DNA from: Prorocentrum cordatum
Lineage: Eukaryota > Sar > Dinophyceae > Prorocentrales > Prorocentraceae
DNA length: 64,000 bases
NCBI GenBank assembly: GCA_963575745.1
Contig: CAUYUJ010017790.1
Span: 87,001-151,000, forward strand
Reading direction: 5' to 3'
Shown: one piece after another, positions 52,962 through 64,000 of the stretch
Layout: every line of letters starts with the position of its first letter
Numbering within the stretch: the first letter of the stretch is position 1
Notes under the pieces: generated by a model
What the model was told of the DNA's origin: nothing
Seen by the model: only the letters and a program-made list of their open reading frames with translations
The model's database searches: none
Program-made: the position numbers and the translations under genes

Positions 52962-52998
52962 TACATACATATATATTATATATATAAATATATGTATT
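52915..52998. repeat. AT dinucleotide array
   Basis: ATAT with a few ATAC interruptions. Confidence 0.95.
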
Positions 52999-53087
52999 CG
53001 GGGGGGGCCTCCGGGGGCCCGGACATGTCCAGATCCACCGCCTGCCGGGGTCCCAGAAAATGGGTCCTCCAGGCAGTGGCCATGGAG

Positions 53088-53101
53088 GACGATGATGATG
53101 G

Positions 53102-53138
<37 letters not shown>

Positions 53139-53356
53139 CATGATGATGATCATGATGATCATGATGATGATGATCATGATAATGATGATGATCATGATGA
53201 TGGTCATGATGATGATGATCGTGATGATGCTGATGATGATGATGGTGATGTTGACGATGATGATGATGTTGATGATGATTTTGATGATTAGGATGATGTT
53301 GATAATGATTATGATGATGTTAATGATGATGACGATGATGTTGATGATGTTGATGA

Positions 53357-53391
<35 letters not shown>

Positions 53392-53485
53392 TTGATGATG
53401 ATGATGTTGATGATGTTGATTATGATGAAGATGTTGATGATGCTCATGATGTAGATCATGATGATGTTGATGAAGATGATCCTGC
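53088..53485. repeat. GAT array
   Basis: GAT triplets with GTT, GGT and CAT variants; open as Met, Asp or Ile runs. Confidence 0.93.
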
Positions 53486-53599
53486 CTCCGAGCTGGCAAA
53501 CGTGCTGAGCCCTCGGCACACTCTGCGCGCAGCCGGCTGTGGCGACTCCAGTGGGACCCGTCGTCGTGCCCGTGCCCTCCGGTGCCCGCCGTGCCGGAC

Positions 53600-54857
53600 C
53601 GCCTCGTCGTCGTCGTCGTCGTCGCCATCGTCGTCGTTGACATCGTCGTCGCCACCGTCATCGTCGTCGTCGTCGTCGTCTTCGGTCGTCTTCGTCGTCG
53701 TCGCCGTCTTACGTCGTCTTCGGTCGTGGTCGTCCTCGTCGTCCGTCGTCTTCCTCGTCGTCGTCGCAGTCGTGTTCCGTCGTCTCCTATTGTCGTCATT
53801 GTCGTCTTCCGTCGTCTTCCGTTGTGGCCGTCGTCGTCGTCCTCAGTCGTCGTCGTCTTCCGTCGACGCCTTCCGTCGTCTTCCGTCGCCTTCCGTCGTC
53901 TTCCGTCGTCGTCGTCCGTCGTCTCCCGTCGTCGACGTCATCGTCTTCTGTCGTCTCCCGTCGTCGTCGTCGTCCGTCTTCCGTCGTCGTCGTCGTCTTT
54001 CGCCGTTGTCGTCGACGTCGTCGATGTCGTCGTCGTCTTCCGTCGCCTTCTGTCCTCGTCGTCGCCGTCATCATCGTCGACGGCGTCGTCGTCTTCCGTC
54101 GTCTTCTGTCGTCTTCCGTCGTCGTCGTCTTCCGTCGTCTTCCGTCGTCGTCGTCGTCTTCTGTCGTCGTCGTCGTCTTCCGTCGTCGTCGTCGTCGTCG
54201 TCGTCATCGTCATCGTCGTCGTCGTCGGTGACGTTGTCGTCTTCCGTCGGCGGCCGTGGTCGTCGTCGTTGTCCGTCGCCTTCCGTCGTCGTCGTCGCCG
54301 TCTTCCGTCGCCTTCCATCGTCGCCTTCCGTGGTCTTTCGTCGTCATCTTCCGTCGTCTTCCGTCGACGTCGTCGTCGTCTTCCGTCGTCTTCTGTCATC
54401 GTCGTCGCCATCGTCCTCCGTCGTCATCCACCGACGTCGTCGTCGTTGTCGTCGACTTGCTTCGTCTTCCGTCGTCGTCGTCGTAATGGCCGTGGTCGTC
54501 GTCCATCGTCTTCCGTCGTCGTCGTCGTCGTCATCTTCCGTCGTCGTCGTTTCTGTCGTCTTCCGTCGTCGTCCCCGTCGTCGTCGTCTTCCGTTGTCGT
54601 CGTCGACAGAATCTTCCGTCGACGTCGTCGTCGTCGTCTTCCGTCGTCGTCGTCAATTTCCGTCGTCTTGCGTCGTCTGCCGTCGTCGTCGTCGTCGGCT
54701 TCCGTCGTCGTCGTCGTCTTCCGTCTTCGTCCGTCGCCTTCCGTCGTCCTCCGTCGTCGTCGTCTTCCGTCGTCTTCCGTCGTCGTCGTCGTCTTCTGTC
54801 GTCTTCTGTCGTCGCCGTCTTCTGTCGCCGTCCGTCGTCGTCAATTTCCGTCGTCTC

Positions 54858-54888
<31 letters not shown>

Positions 54889-55000
54889 TCGCCGTCGTCG
54901 TCTTTCGTCGTCGTCGTCGCCGTCATTTTTCGTCGTCGTCGTCGTCGGTCGTCGCCGCCGTCGTCGCCGTCGTCGGTCGTCGCCGCCGTCGTCGCCTCCC
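53600..55000. repeat. GTC/TTCC array (CGTCGTCTTCCGTCGTC pattern)
   Basis: About 1.4 kb of CGT/GTC triplets regularly punctuated by CTTCC. It is open in several phases as Ser/Arg/Val. ACG triplets (the reverse pattern) follow at about 55085-55240. Confidence 0.92.
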
Positions 55001-55314
55001 CGGCAGCCGCACGCGGGACGCGGGCCTCCGCACGGGAGGCAGCCTGTCCCGGCTGCCCGCCGCGGCGACCTGCCCCGACGCCCTCGACGACGTCCACGAC
55101 GGCGTCCACGAGGGCGTCCAGGACGACGACGACGACGACCACAACGACGACGACCATGCATCTGGTCGTAGGAAGCGTCGTGACGACGAGAAATTGAAAA
55201 GACACGACCACAACGACGACGACCACAACGACGACGACGGCCTCGGCTTCACCTGCATCCCCCTCATCTTCGGCTTCGTCGTCATCACCGCGATCGTCGT
55301 TAACGTCGTCGTCG

Positions 55315-55324
55315 TCGTCATCAG

Positions 55325-55387
<63 letters not shown>

Positions 55388-55922
55388 TATCATTATCATC
55401 ATCATCATCGTCATCAGCATCATCGTCAGCAGCAGCGGCGCATCATCACTATCATCAGCATCATGATCAGAATCATCCTCTTCCTCCTCCTCATCATCAT
55501 CAGCATCGTCAGCTGCAGCATCAGCAGCAACATCATCACCACCACCACCTCCAACCTCATCATCAACATAACATCATCATCAGCAGCAGCATCACCGCCA
55601 TCATATGATTATCAGCTTCAGAATCATCACCACTGCCACCATGATCAGCATCATCATCATCAGCAACAACCTCATCATTATGATCATCATCATCATCACC
55701 ACCACCATGATCCTCATATCCGCAACATCACCGTAGTCCTAATCATCACAATCATCAGCGTAAGAGTCATCACTATCATCATCGTCATCATCACCACACG
55801 TTCATCATCATCATCATCATCATCACCACCATCATCATCATCATCATCATCATCAGCATCATGATCATAATCATCATCATCATCATCAGCATCATGATCA
55901 TCATCATCATCATCATCAACAG

Positions 55923-55960
<38 letters not shown>

Positions 55961-55968
55961 CCACCACC

Positions 55969-56017
<49 letters not shown>

Positions 56018-56110
56018 GCATCATCATCATCGCCGCCACCGGCATCATCATTGCCATCAGCATCAACAGTATTGCCGTCATCATCACCATCATCGTCAGC
56101 ATCACCATCA
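55315..56110. repeat. ATC/CAG/CAC array
   Basis: ATC triplets including long pure runs (about 55325-55385, 55925-55965), complementary to the GAT array at 53088. Confidence 0.93.
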
Positions 56111-56580
56111 TTGCCATAATCCCACCAGCCCCCTGGGCGTAGGTGGTTTAGGGAGTTTCCTCTTCCATCTTCCCTTCTTCCCCTTCGGGGAGGGGTTTAC
56201 CCCTCCCCCTAACCCCCTCCCCTGGACCTGGACGGGGGGGTTCGCTGGTAGTTGGAGCGTCCAAAACGGCCTCGGCGAGGAAGCCAAAATCATAGGTTTT
56301 ACTATGGTTTTGGCCGATTTTAGAGGCTCCCGAGGGGGGATGCTAATTGGGGGACCCCCTTCCTTTGATCGATTACCTCCAAGATGGCCCCAAGAGCGCT
56401 CCCAAGGCTCCCAAGAGCGCCCCAAGAGGGCCTCAAGAGGCGCCCAGGAGGCCCCAAGAGGTCCCCTGAAGAGGCTCCCTAGACCCCCAAGAGGCCTCAA
56501 GAGGATCCCCGAGGCATCCAAGAATCCCCCAGGCGCTCCAAGAGGACTCCAAAACAACTTCCAAGGGACATCCTAGGAGG
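56111..56580. repeat. Unique segment with degenerate CCCAAGAGG repeats
   Basis: From about 56380 the words CCCAAGAG, CTCAAGAGG and CCCCAAGAGG recur every 10-15 bp. The part before that is C/G-run rich with no gene. Confidence 0.6.
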
Positions 56581-56609
56581 CTCTTGTGCACGTCATTGTT
56601 ATTGTTCCT

Positions 56610-57238
56610 TCTCATCTTTCTCATCCTCCTCCTCCTCCTCCTCCTTGTCGGCCTACTCCTCCTCCTTCTCCTCCACTTTATCAGCCTCATCCTCCTCCTC
56701 CTTTCCTCTTCTCTTCCTCCCCCTCCTCATCCTCCTCCTCCTCCCCCTCCTCCTCATCATCCGCATATTCCCCCTCCTCCCTCCTCCCTCCTCCCACTTG
56801 TCCCACCTGCTGCCCCTCCTCCCCCTCCTCCTCCTCCTCCTCATCCTCCTGCGACTCCTCCTCCATCCTCGCCCTCTTAGGTAAGACGGGTCCCCCAGCC
56901 CTTTGCTACTCTGTATGCTCCCTCACTTCCCTGATCACCGCAATTCGCCTGGGCATCGTTTTTGGATGGGCTGGTGGTTATACGCGAAGCGTCAAGAATT
57001 CATCGTCATCCTCACCGCTTCATAGTTCCCCATCATCATTGCTATCATCATCATCATCATAATCATCATGTCAAGCAGCAGCATTATCGCCATCACCACA
57101 ACCACCTGCATCATCATCAGCAGCAGCAGCAACAGCAACATCATAATCGTCATCATTTAATCGTTTCATCTTCCTCACCATCAGCATAATCATCAGCAGC
57201 ATCTTAATCGCCCCAAACACCATCAAAATCATCATCAC

Positions 57239-57277
<39 letters not shown>

Positions 57278-57330
57278 GATCATCATCATCATCTGCATCA
57301 TCTGCATCATCATGTTCACCAGCATCATCA
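56610..57330. repeat. CCT array, island, then ATC array
   Basis: CCT triplets to about 56870, a unique island to about 57000, then CAT/CAG triplets to about 57325. Confidence 0.88.
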
Positions 57331-57504
57331 CAGCACTGGCATTATTTAGCAACTGGAGAGCGGCAAGTCGAAAATCACTCCCTTGTCCTCCCTTGAACCA
57401 GCCCTGCATCCTCCTCCTCCTCATCCTCCTCTTCCGTCCCCCCCCCGCCCTCCTGTCACTCCTCCTCCTTCTCCGCCTCCTCCTCCTCCTTCTCCGCCAT
57501 CCCT

Positions 57505-57640
57505 CAACCACACCTTTTGGGTACCCTGGTACCCTTCCTCCTTTCTACTTTCGTCATTTCCAGCACCCTGTGGATACCTTCCTCCTTCTACTTCGCTCTT
57601 CTATGTTCCTCCTCCTTTGGGTACCCTGGTACATTCCTAC
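57505..57640. repeat. Direct repeat TTTGGGTACCCTGGTAC
   Basis: The 17-mer occurs at about 57509 and 57617 in pyrimidine-rich DNA. Confidence 0.7.
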
Positions 57641-57819
57641 TTTCATCTTACTTTCATTCCCCTTACATTCCCCTCCGAACATCACGCAGGTTACGATTGC
57701 TTCTGGGTGCTCGTGTCTCTTGCCACATTCGTGAGGATGCCGGCGGAAAAAATACCACATGGGGACCCCTGTGAGAGGCGTGCTCAAGACATCAAATAAA
57801 GTACCACGTGCAGCAAGTT

Positions 57820-58820
57820 CACCGGTTAAAGTTGACGATGAAGGACCTCGAGCTCTACAGGATGAATTCCAACATCGTCTTGCTGGAGCTGGGGTGGCGA
57901 GCGGCGCCAACATGGCTTGTGCGGCAAGGACGTCTGTCACCTGGAGGCTCTCGACAAGCTCTTGAAGCAAGAGTTGCGGCCGATCCAGGTGGATGGACAT
58001 CGAGGCCATCAAGGCGCACGGAGTCTCCAAGAAAGACCTCCAGGAAGCCGTGGGTCCGCTGAAGAACGCGGTGGACGAGATCACTAAGAGGGTCGAAGCG
58101 CTGGAGACGGATCCGTCCAGGCCAACTTCGGCGAGAAGCGCATCCGCATTGTCGGCGCGATCGGGGGGGCACTGAGCTCGAAGCCAAGCTTCATGACCTG
58201 GAACGGCCGTCGACAGCATCGGAGAATACATCCACCATAGTACCTGGCGGTCAACCGCACCCCGCATTTCGAGAGACTGAACACTGGGCACAACAGGCTT
58301 TGCAGAACGGTAGGCTCGACGCCCCTACGAACATCTACCCACGGGTCGAAAGAAGTAGGTAGAAACATGAAGTAGGAAGGCGTTGGAAATAGATTGGGTA
58401 TTCCGCCCGCCTCCTGAAGAGGAGGGAAGAGGGAAAACCACTCGACTCTTGAAGTATGAAGGCGCTGAAAGTAGAGTGGACTCTGGGAATCCCAAAAAAT
58501 ACCTACTTTTAACGACCGAAGGGTACGGGAACGGACCACCAGAAGAGAAGTTCAAAGGCATGATCTTCGTCGAGCCTGGCATGGCCCCGGCGGCGCAGAA
58601 GGCGCCAGCACTCCTGGAGGACCTCTGCTCCAAAACGGCCAGCCCAGGCGAAGGCAGTCGGCGGGTCTGGTGCAATTTGGATGCCCCACTTGAGACGAGA
58701 ATGATGTCTTCGTTACTGCTGAGATTGCGCTACTTGCTCACGGAATGGGGCTTCAACAAGAAGTACTTCAAAGTGGAAGCCGGCACGGGGGGTGCTGAAA
58801 GCTGGTGGTAGAGAAGTCGT
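57820..58820 (+). pseudogene. LINE ORF1-like protein, interrupted
   Basis: The first half reads DIEAIKAHGVSKKDLQEAVG, then PLKNAVDEITKRVEALETDP, a clear heptad-type coiled coil, preceded in another phase by MNSNIVLLELGW. The second half (58550-58810) reads FVEPGMAPAAQKAPALLEDL, then RRVWCNLDAPLETRMMSSLL and YLLTEWGFNKKYFKVEAG, resembling the globular part of such LINE proteins. The repeat at 58338-58513 lies between them. Stops in all frames show it is broken. Nucleic-acid binding is inferred from position. Confidence 0.5.
58338..58513 (+). repeat. Dispersed repeat family 2, copy 2
   Basis: GTCGAAAGAAGTAGGTAGAA ... TCTGGGAATCCC, aligning with 18171-18340 including the internal partial duplication (GAAGTAGGAAGGCG / GAAGTATGAAGGCG). 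Confidence 0.8.
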
Positions 58821-59219
58821 TCAAGCTTCAGTCGTGAACGAGGCGATGACCACTACGTGATTAAACAAATGATGGGATACTTGGGACGAGCTTCAAAATG
58901 CTAGCGAATGGAAGCAGCCCCAGGACCAGGCAAACGAGCGCCTTGCCCTGAGCAGGGTGCAGAAAAGCAAAGGCGCAGGCAAAGGTAAATGACGGTGCCA
59001 AGGGCAAGAAGGCAGAGTTTCACCACCCCATCAGAGTCATAATCTTGATGCGGGTATCCTTCAATCGCTTAATTCCGAAACGGGGGGAGCGGGCAAAGAT
59101 ACAAACCTACTCGCTTCGAACACGAAGTCGGTCAACAAAGAAACACAATTGGACGAGAGTACTTGCGATTCAATTACTTTTGGCTCTTGGAACATCCCAG
59201 GACTGACACACGTGAAACC

Positions 59220-60120
59220 AGTAGAACTGATCCGGCATATGGCATAGTATTCTATAGATATACTTCGAATTCCAGAAACCAGGAAGCAAACATCAGACGT
59301 TTACACATTCGACAACCACGACGTCATATTGTCTTGAGCAGACGGTGATGACAGAGAGTGGGCGGGGGTCGGACTTATCATAGCGCCGGCAGCCAGGCGG
59401 CACGTGGAGTCATTCAAACAAGTATCTCGCAGAATTTGCGTGCTGAAGTTGCGCATGCGGTCAAACACGATCGGGGTTCTTGGCTCATGCGCTCCACATG
59501 ATTTGAGGCACCTGCAAGAGAGAATCGACTTCTTCAACGAGCTCGACAAAGAGTGCCGATGCTGCCCGGCAAACTGATTCAAAGTTGTTATGGGTGATCT
59601 AAACTCGCGGGTTGGCCTCGCAAAAGTTGGGGAGGATGACGTGGTTGGCAGCTTTGGATGGGGACGCGAAGCAATACACGAAGTGGAGGTCCCAAATAGA
59701 GAGAACTATGATTAGAAGTTTGTGGTGGAAATACCCTTGTGATCGCAAACACGTTCATCAACCAACAATTGGAAAATAAAGTTACATGAAGGGACCCAGG
59801 GACACACAAATAAATACACACAAATAACGTGAGCCCCCATATTTTCCCATATTTTCTAGGTCTTCGTCTTCCCCCCCACTTCCCATATTTTCGTATATTG
59901 TCCTGGGGGTCGACGATTAATTGTGTCTGTGTGTTTCTTTCCCTCCTGATGCATACCGGGAGGCAGGGGTACCAGCAGAAGGCCCGATTGGCGAATTCAC
60001 CCACAGCATTCTTGATTATTCTTGTGTGGACCCAGACTGCTGGACAAGATCGAAACTTTGGGAAGTCACCGCAGAGCAGCTCTGGCTACTGATCATTACT
60101 TGGTCACGTGCACCCTGGGA
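59220..60120 (+). pseudogene. LINE endonuclease domain, with stops and insertion
   Basis: LRIPETRKQTSDVYTFDNHD contains the conserved Glu of the ETR motif. A TGA follows after VILS (near 59335). Then come GVGLIIAPAARRHVESFKQ, RRICVLKLRMRSNTIGVLGS and VVMGDLNSRVG (the GDxN motif), then NTFINQQLENKVT. Homology resumes at 60070 with RRAALATDHYLVTCTLG (DH motif), after an AT-rich stretch (about 59795-59960) with no homology. Non-functional. Confidence 0.65.
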
Positions 60121-60199
60121 CTGGACGCACCATGAGCACGCCAAGCACATAAATATGCACATGATGTCAAAGCACTCGAAAAAAACAGTGCCCGAAAAG

Positions 60200-62240
60200 C
60201 ATTTACAAAAAAAATCATGGCGAGTGCAACTACAGCAAAGAACAGCCAAAATATGTGGGACACTACCAAGCAAGCATTTGAACGAGCAGGAGATGAACTA
60301 TTCCGCCGGGAAAACATAGCAAGACAACCATGGGTTGCCCAGCGCACGATAGACTTGATAGACAAGCGAAGTTTGGCACGCTCCGCAGACAATAGCCGAA
60401 GAAAAGTCATTGCTCAAGGAAGTGCGGAAATCTGTGAAGCGGGACAAGACGGAGTTGATTGATGCGACCATATCTTCGGGGGATTGGGCGTCTCTGAAGC
60501 GTGCATGCAGGCCGAAACCGCACAAGCAGGGGAGACTCAGCAACCTGGCGCGCGAAATCGTTGACAGCGAAGAAAGAGTGGAGACCATGGCCAAATATCT
60601 GGAGAACATACCATGGAAACTACGTATGGCGACAACGCTGGACCCGAATCCGGTGGGTGCTCTGATGCACATTGCTGATGCCGGTTTTACTCGAAAAGAA
60701 GTGGGAATCACAATATCGAAACTCAAGCTGGGAAAAGCATGTGGGCCAGACGATACACCGGCGGAGTATTAGAAAGCAGTGGCACAATATCCGCATGGAC
60801 TGCAATGGATCGCACAACTAGTAAACAAATGCTGGAATGAGACGCAAGTGCCATCTGATTGGCGACATGCTGTGAGATCCACCATATACAAGAGCAGAAG
60901 CCCTGTTGATCAGCGTGACAGTTATAGTCCAATCAGCCTGCTGTGCGTCATGTACAAGGTCTTTGCTAGCCTCTTGTTGGCAAGACTTCAAAATGCAGGC
61001 GCCGAAGACCGACTCACAACAACACAATTTGGGATCAGGAGGAAGCGGGGCACGTCCGATGCAGTGCACGCAGTACGCCGTTATATTGAGATGTCGCACG
61101 CTGATCGTGAAGGAAAAGTAGCACTTCTCGCGCTGGTCTGGAAAAAAGCGTTTGACTCTATTAACGTGGACGCTCTGCCCGAAGAGCTCGAAAAAATTAG
61201 GGTGCCTAATAATGCGCTTAGCATGATCCGGGAGATATACAGAGACAAATTATATCCGTCGCAAATGGCCCGCGGAGATCGCGATAGCGGAACCAATTAT
61301 CCGGCATTTCTCAAGGTTGTCCATTATTGCCATGTCTCTTCGTCATGGTCATGAGCGTGCTCATCGACAATGCAAAGAAGTTGGAAGAATACACGCTGAG
61401 CTCATTAGCTTCTGGTGACCTTGCGATCCTCCTGCACGCGGACGACACGCTTCTGGTGGGGCGCCACGAAAGACCTATGCAGAAGGCTCTGGATGCGATA
61501 GCAGCAGCAGGCAAAGAAGTCTGCATGGAACTACACTGGAAACATTCCAACTTTTACAATCGAGGTGCAAAGTTGTACTGCGAGACCCCAGTGGCAATGT
61601 CATTGACCCCGCTAGACACATTCAATATTTTGGTACACATATTTTCAATTCTGGAAGGCTCAAGCAAGAGCTCAGCCGCCGGCTTGGGGCAGCTTGGGGC
61701 GAGTTCCAGAGATATACAAGGGCATGGAAACACACGTCGATCCGCATTTCAAGAAAATTGGAATTCCTTGGGGCACTCATCACGACCAAAGTCATGTATT
61801 CGCTGAATTCCGCGTGGTTGAACACATTCAGACAGGCGGCGTCTTGATGGATTCCAAGCGAAATGTCTTAGAAGTATATTGAACATCCAGCACTTTTACA
61901 TTTCAAGGCTATCGAACAACGCGGTATTAGAACAGGCAGGCGCGAGACCTTACAGCGACCAGCTGCTAAGACATCAACTTCTATGGTTTGGACACATCGG
62001 CCGCTGCAGGGATGACGACGTGCTTCGGAAGCTAACGCTCCAACCAGGGAGCGCGAAACCTGACAGATTCTAACAGGCGGGCGCCCGGGCGTCCCAGGCA
62101 TGAGTGGGCGAAGTGTGTATACAATGTGATTCGCAGTAGTTTTGGTTCCGACTCTGCACTGGTGGACTGCATGGCACACGAACGAACGTGGCGTCAGTTT
62201 GCAACAAAGTTTGCGCTTGACGGCCGCGCTGCACACTGAC
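60200..62240 (+). pseudogene. LINE reverse transcriptase and C-terminal region, with stops
   Basis: LKLGKACGPDDTPAEY is followed by TAG (60770-60772), where relatives have Trp, and the same frame continues KAVAQYPHGLQWIAQLVNKC. Then SYSPISLLCVMYKVFASLLL, TTTQFGIRRKRGTSDAVHAV and ALLALVWKKAFDSINV (motif A, with Val at the catalytic Asp). In another phase come GISQGCPLLPCLFVMVMSVL and AILLHADDTLLVG (motif C, DD intact). The post-RT part reads LDGFQAKCLRSILNIQHFYI, then QLLRHQLLWFGHIGRCRDDD, ending near MAHERTWRQFATKFAL. Confidence 0.75.
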
Positions 62241-62244
62241 CTTC

Positions 62245-62576
62245 TTGCCCTGGCAGTGCGCGGTTTCGATTGCCCACGCGCCGAATGGCGTATGGCTTGT
62301 CGCTCGCTCGCACATCCTCCCCGTCGAACATTTCCTCGTGAGTGTCTTCGCCTCTGGCTTACCTGCTGGGCGCGTCAGCCTACCATCCGTGACAGCATCG
62401 TGCTCACGTGGCCTGGGCTTGTTCAAGAGTTGAGAGCCTTGCCACCGAACCAGAGGACACGGCACATCCGTGGCCCTCAGGGTGCAGTGATCTGTTACCT
62501 TCTGCAGGCTGGGTGGTGACCAAATTCACCGACGTGCTGGACCACACCGACGGCGGACGACGGTCAAGAGCACACA
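62245..62576 (+). pseudogene. 5'-truncated RNase H-type LINE, first part
   Basis: RGFDCPRAEWRMACRSLAHP, LRLWLTCWARQPTIRDSIVL and then RGPQGAVICYLLQAGW match the region between RT and RNase H of another dinoflagellate LINE lineage. The frame stops after AGW (62517-62519) and continues one phase over. RT is absent, so the copy is 5'-truncated, and its start coincides with the end of the previous LINE. Confidence 0.55.
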
Positions 62577-64000
62577 TGACAGTTTTCGGCTGACAATCTC
62601 ACGGGCATTGAGCACTTAGACGTACCCAACGCCTTTTTCGACGAGTATGAGCGTACTGTGCAGAACGATCTGTGGACACGTGCAGCTCAGCACCATGAAG
62701 GAGCAGGACTTGAAGGTGGGGCCTACAATCAGTCGTACCGTCGTTTGCTACGGCACCTTGAGGGAGCTCCTGGTGGACGACGACTTGCAGGCCTTATGCT
62801 TGCGATTGCCGTCGGGGCCACGTGGCCTCGCACACGGCGACAGGAGCGGGCCAAGCAGGAGATGTCCCAGGATTGCCTTCGGTGCCGTGGTCATCGTGAG
62901 ACTGCTTTTCATCGTGTGTGGGCCTGCGAAGGCCGATGCAAGCATGACATATAGCAGCTCACGGAAAAGTATGTTGGAGAAGCCTACACTCAGGGGGAGG
63001 CTGACGCCTGCTTCTGGACCAGAGGCCTCATCCGAGCTGCGTGGCTTTCTGTGGAGGCCCCGCAGGAGCATGAGAGTTGGAGCACCACTGGCGATGACTT
63101 CGTTGAGGGGTGCTTCGGCGAGGGCACGCGCGAGAAGCCCCCCTACATCTTCGGCGACGCCAGCGGGGGGCGCGAGAGTCGTGACCCACGGCTTCGGCGT
63201 GTGGGATGCGGACTGGCCTGCCTGCACGACCTCGCCGACGACATGGAGTTGTTCCTTGGAGTGTGGGGAGGCCTGCCAGGCCCTCGGCAGACTGTGCCAA
63301 GAGGAGAGCTCCTCGCTTTCTACTTGGCCCTGAGGGGCAGTCGTGGGCACCTCATCTACACGACCGACAACGAAAGTGTTATCATCGGTTGGTACAGTCA
63401 TCGGTATCGGAGCCCAGAGGGACCAGACACTGATTTGTGGTGGCAGATCGGAGTTCATCTCGACCAGCATCCTGGGCTTCAGTGCACGATGCTCTCCGTC
63501 CACTCGCACCTCGAGGCCGACGACGTGCTGCGGGGCAAGGCGCCTCGCCTGCCGGTGGAGGGCAATGCTATGGCTGACGCCTTCGCCGCGCTCGGAGCTG
63601 ATGGTGCAAGAGTGCTTGAAACGAGTCGTGCCCGTGTCCAGGCCACTGAGCATAAAGCGTTCTTGGTTAGAATGAGGATTCTCCAGAGCACTATCGAGAC
63701 GTTAGCAGTTGAGCAGGAGCACGAGAAGAGCCTCGGTAGGAAAGCTGCCCGCCGTGTCCAACCTAGGCCTCCTGCCCCTTCTGCCTGCGCAATGTTCTCG
63801 TCTCAGCATGTCTTGTGTGAGTCGAATGCCACTAAGTGTAGCAGGTGTAAGGGTACAGCCACCAAAGCGAAGCGTAAGGACTGGCTAACCTCCTCCTGTT
63901 TTGACATAATTAGAGTGGACGGGATGTTGCTCGATCCCCCCACTGGGCGGCGGGTGCACATCGCGGGGGGTTCTCCCGATCCGACACATAATTTGAGGCA
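62577..64000 (+). CDS. LINE post-RT region and RNase H, one in-frame TAG, runs off window
   Basis: One frame is open from 62577 to the window end except a TAG at 62952-62954. Before the stop: DVPNAFFDEYERTVQNDLWT, a helical region, and a Cys/His cluster (CLRCRGHRETAFHRVWACEG). After it: QLTEKYVGEAYTQGEADACF, then RNase H with all acidic positions: PPYIFGDASGG (Asp), VPRGELLAFYLAL (Glu), HLIYTTDNESVIIGWYS (Asp) and GNAMADAFAALGAD (Asp). The C-terminal tail has a second cysteine cluster (HVLCESNATKCSRCKGTATK) and continues beyond 64000. Degradation of RNA in the RNA:DNA hybrid is the expected role. Apart from the TAG it looks intact. Confidence 0.8.

Larger units (their letters stand above)
57780..62240 (+). 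mobile_element. Endonuclease-type LINE, decayed
   Basis: Plus-strand remnants in order: an ORF1-like coiled-coil protein (about 57820-58190 and 58515-58820, split by a dispersed repeat), an apurinic-type endonuclease (59220-60120, with an insertion), RT (60200-61600) and a C-terminal region (61620-62220). The termini are not defined; the 3' side abuts another LINE at about 62240. Stops and frame changes are frequent. Confidence 0.75.

Noticed and set aside
53502-55466. 654-codon Ser/Val/Arg frame
   Set aside because: It is produced by the GTC/CTTCC array and open in overlapping phases (53582-55171).

Overview
The window is nuclear DNA of a dinoflagellate. The best evidence is a relic of the dinoflagellate spliced leader (DinoSL) on the minus strand at 29284-29248. 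It is present as one complete leader followed directly by a second leader lacking its first six bases, which is the signature of an mRNA that was trans-spliced, retroposed and trans-spliced again. GC-rich unique sequence, very large trinucleotide arrays and the mix of Ty1/copia, tyrosine-recombinase and LINE retroelements fit a large dinoflagellate genome. The species cannot be fixed from sequence alone. I found no intact host gene that I can name, and no rRNA, tRNA or CRISPR array.

Layout. 1-7.2 kb: CCT and ATT arrays, a 102-bp minisatellite (about 13 copies), a broken minus-strand gene-like tract built of SYEGH-type heptapeptides, then ATC/CCT/GGA arrays. 7980-14670: a structurally complete Ty1/copia retrotransposon on the minus strand, with 93-bp LTRs, a CCGTC target duplication, a Ty1-like initiator-tRNA primer site, and gag, protease, integrase and RT-RNase H in successive shifted frames. 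14.7-21 kb: dispersed repeats, a CA array, a 148-bp near-perfect palindrome and a mirrored GAT/GAC/ATC array. 20992-29290: a minus-strand LINE running from the DinoSL relic to a stop codon 9 bp before a candidate 15-bp target duplication. It carries an endonuclease, RT and RNase H, and is interrupted by about 1.6 kb of satellite and CCT repeats.

29.3-39.7 kb: CCT-ATC-CCT blocks (seen twice), three inverted-repeat elements (one with a clear 5-bp duplication) and a 1.35-kb foldback around a GACAGTGG minisatellite. 39709-46659: a decayed minus-strand tyrosine-recombinase retrotransposon with the split-direct-repeat order A1-ORFs-B1-A2-B2 known from Ngaro/PAT elements. 46.9-53 kb: a large inverted repeat with three related hairpins, a second copy of a TIR element, nested palindromes and an AT array. 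53-57.3 kb: GAT, GTC and ATC arrays. About 57.8-62.24 kb: a plus-strand endonuclease LINE with nonsense codons and frameshifts. It is followed directly by a 5'-truncated RNase H-bearing LINE whose frame runs off the window end.

The recognised proteins belong to four or more selfish-element lineages and do not form a cellular pathway. Most are broken. The copia element has the best-preserved structure, but its RT box reads YGDN. Many long open frames are translations of trinucleotide arrays and are treated here as repeats.
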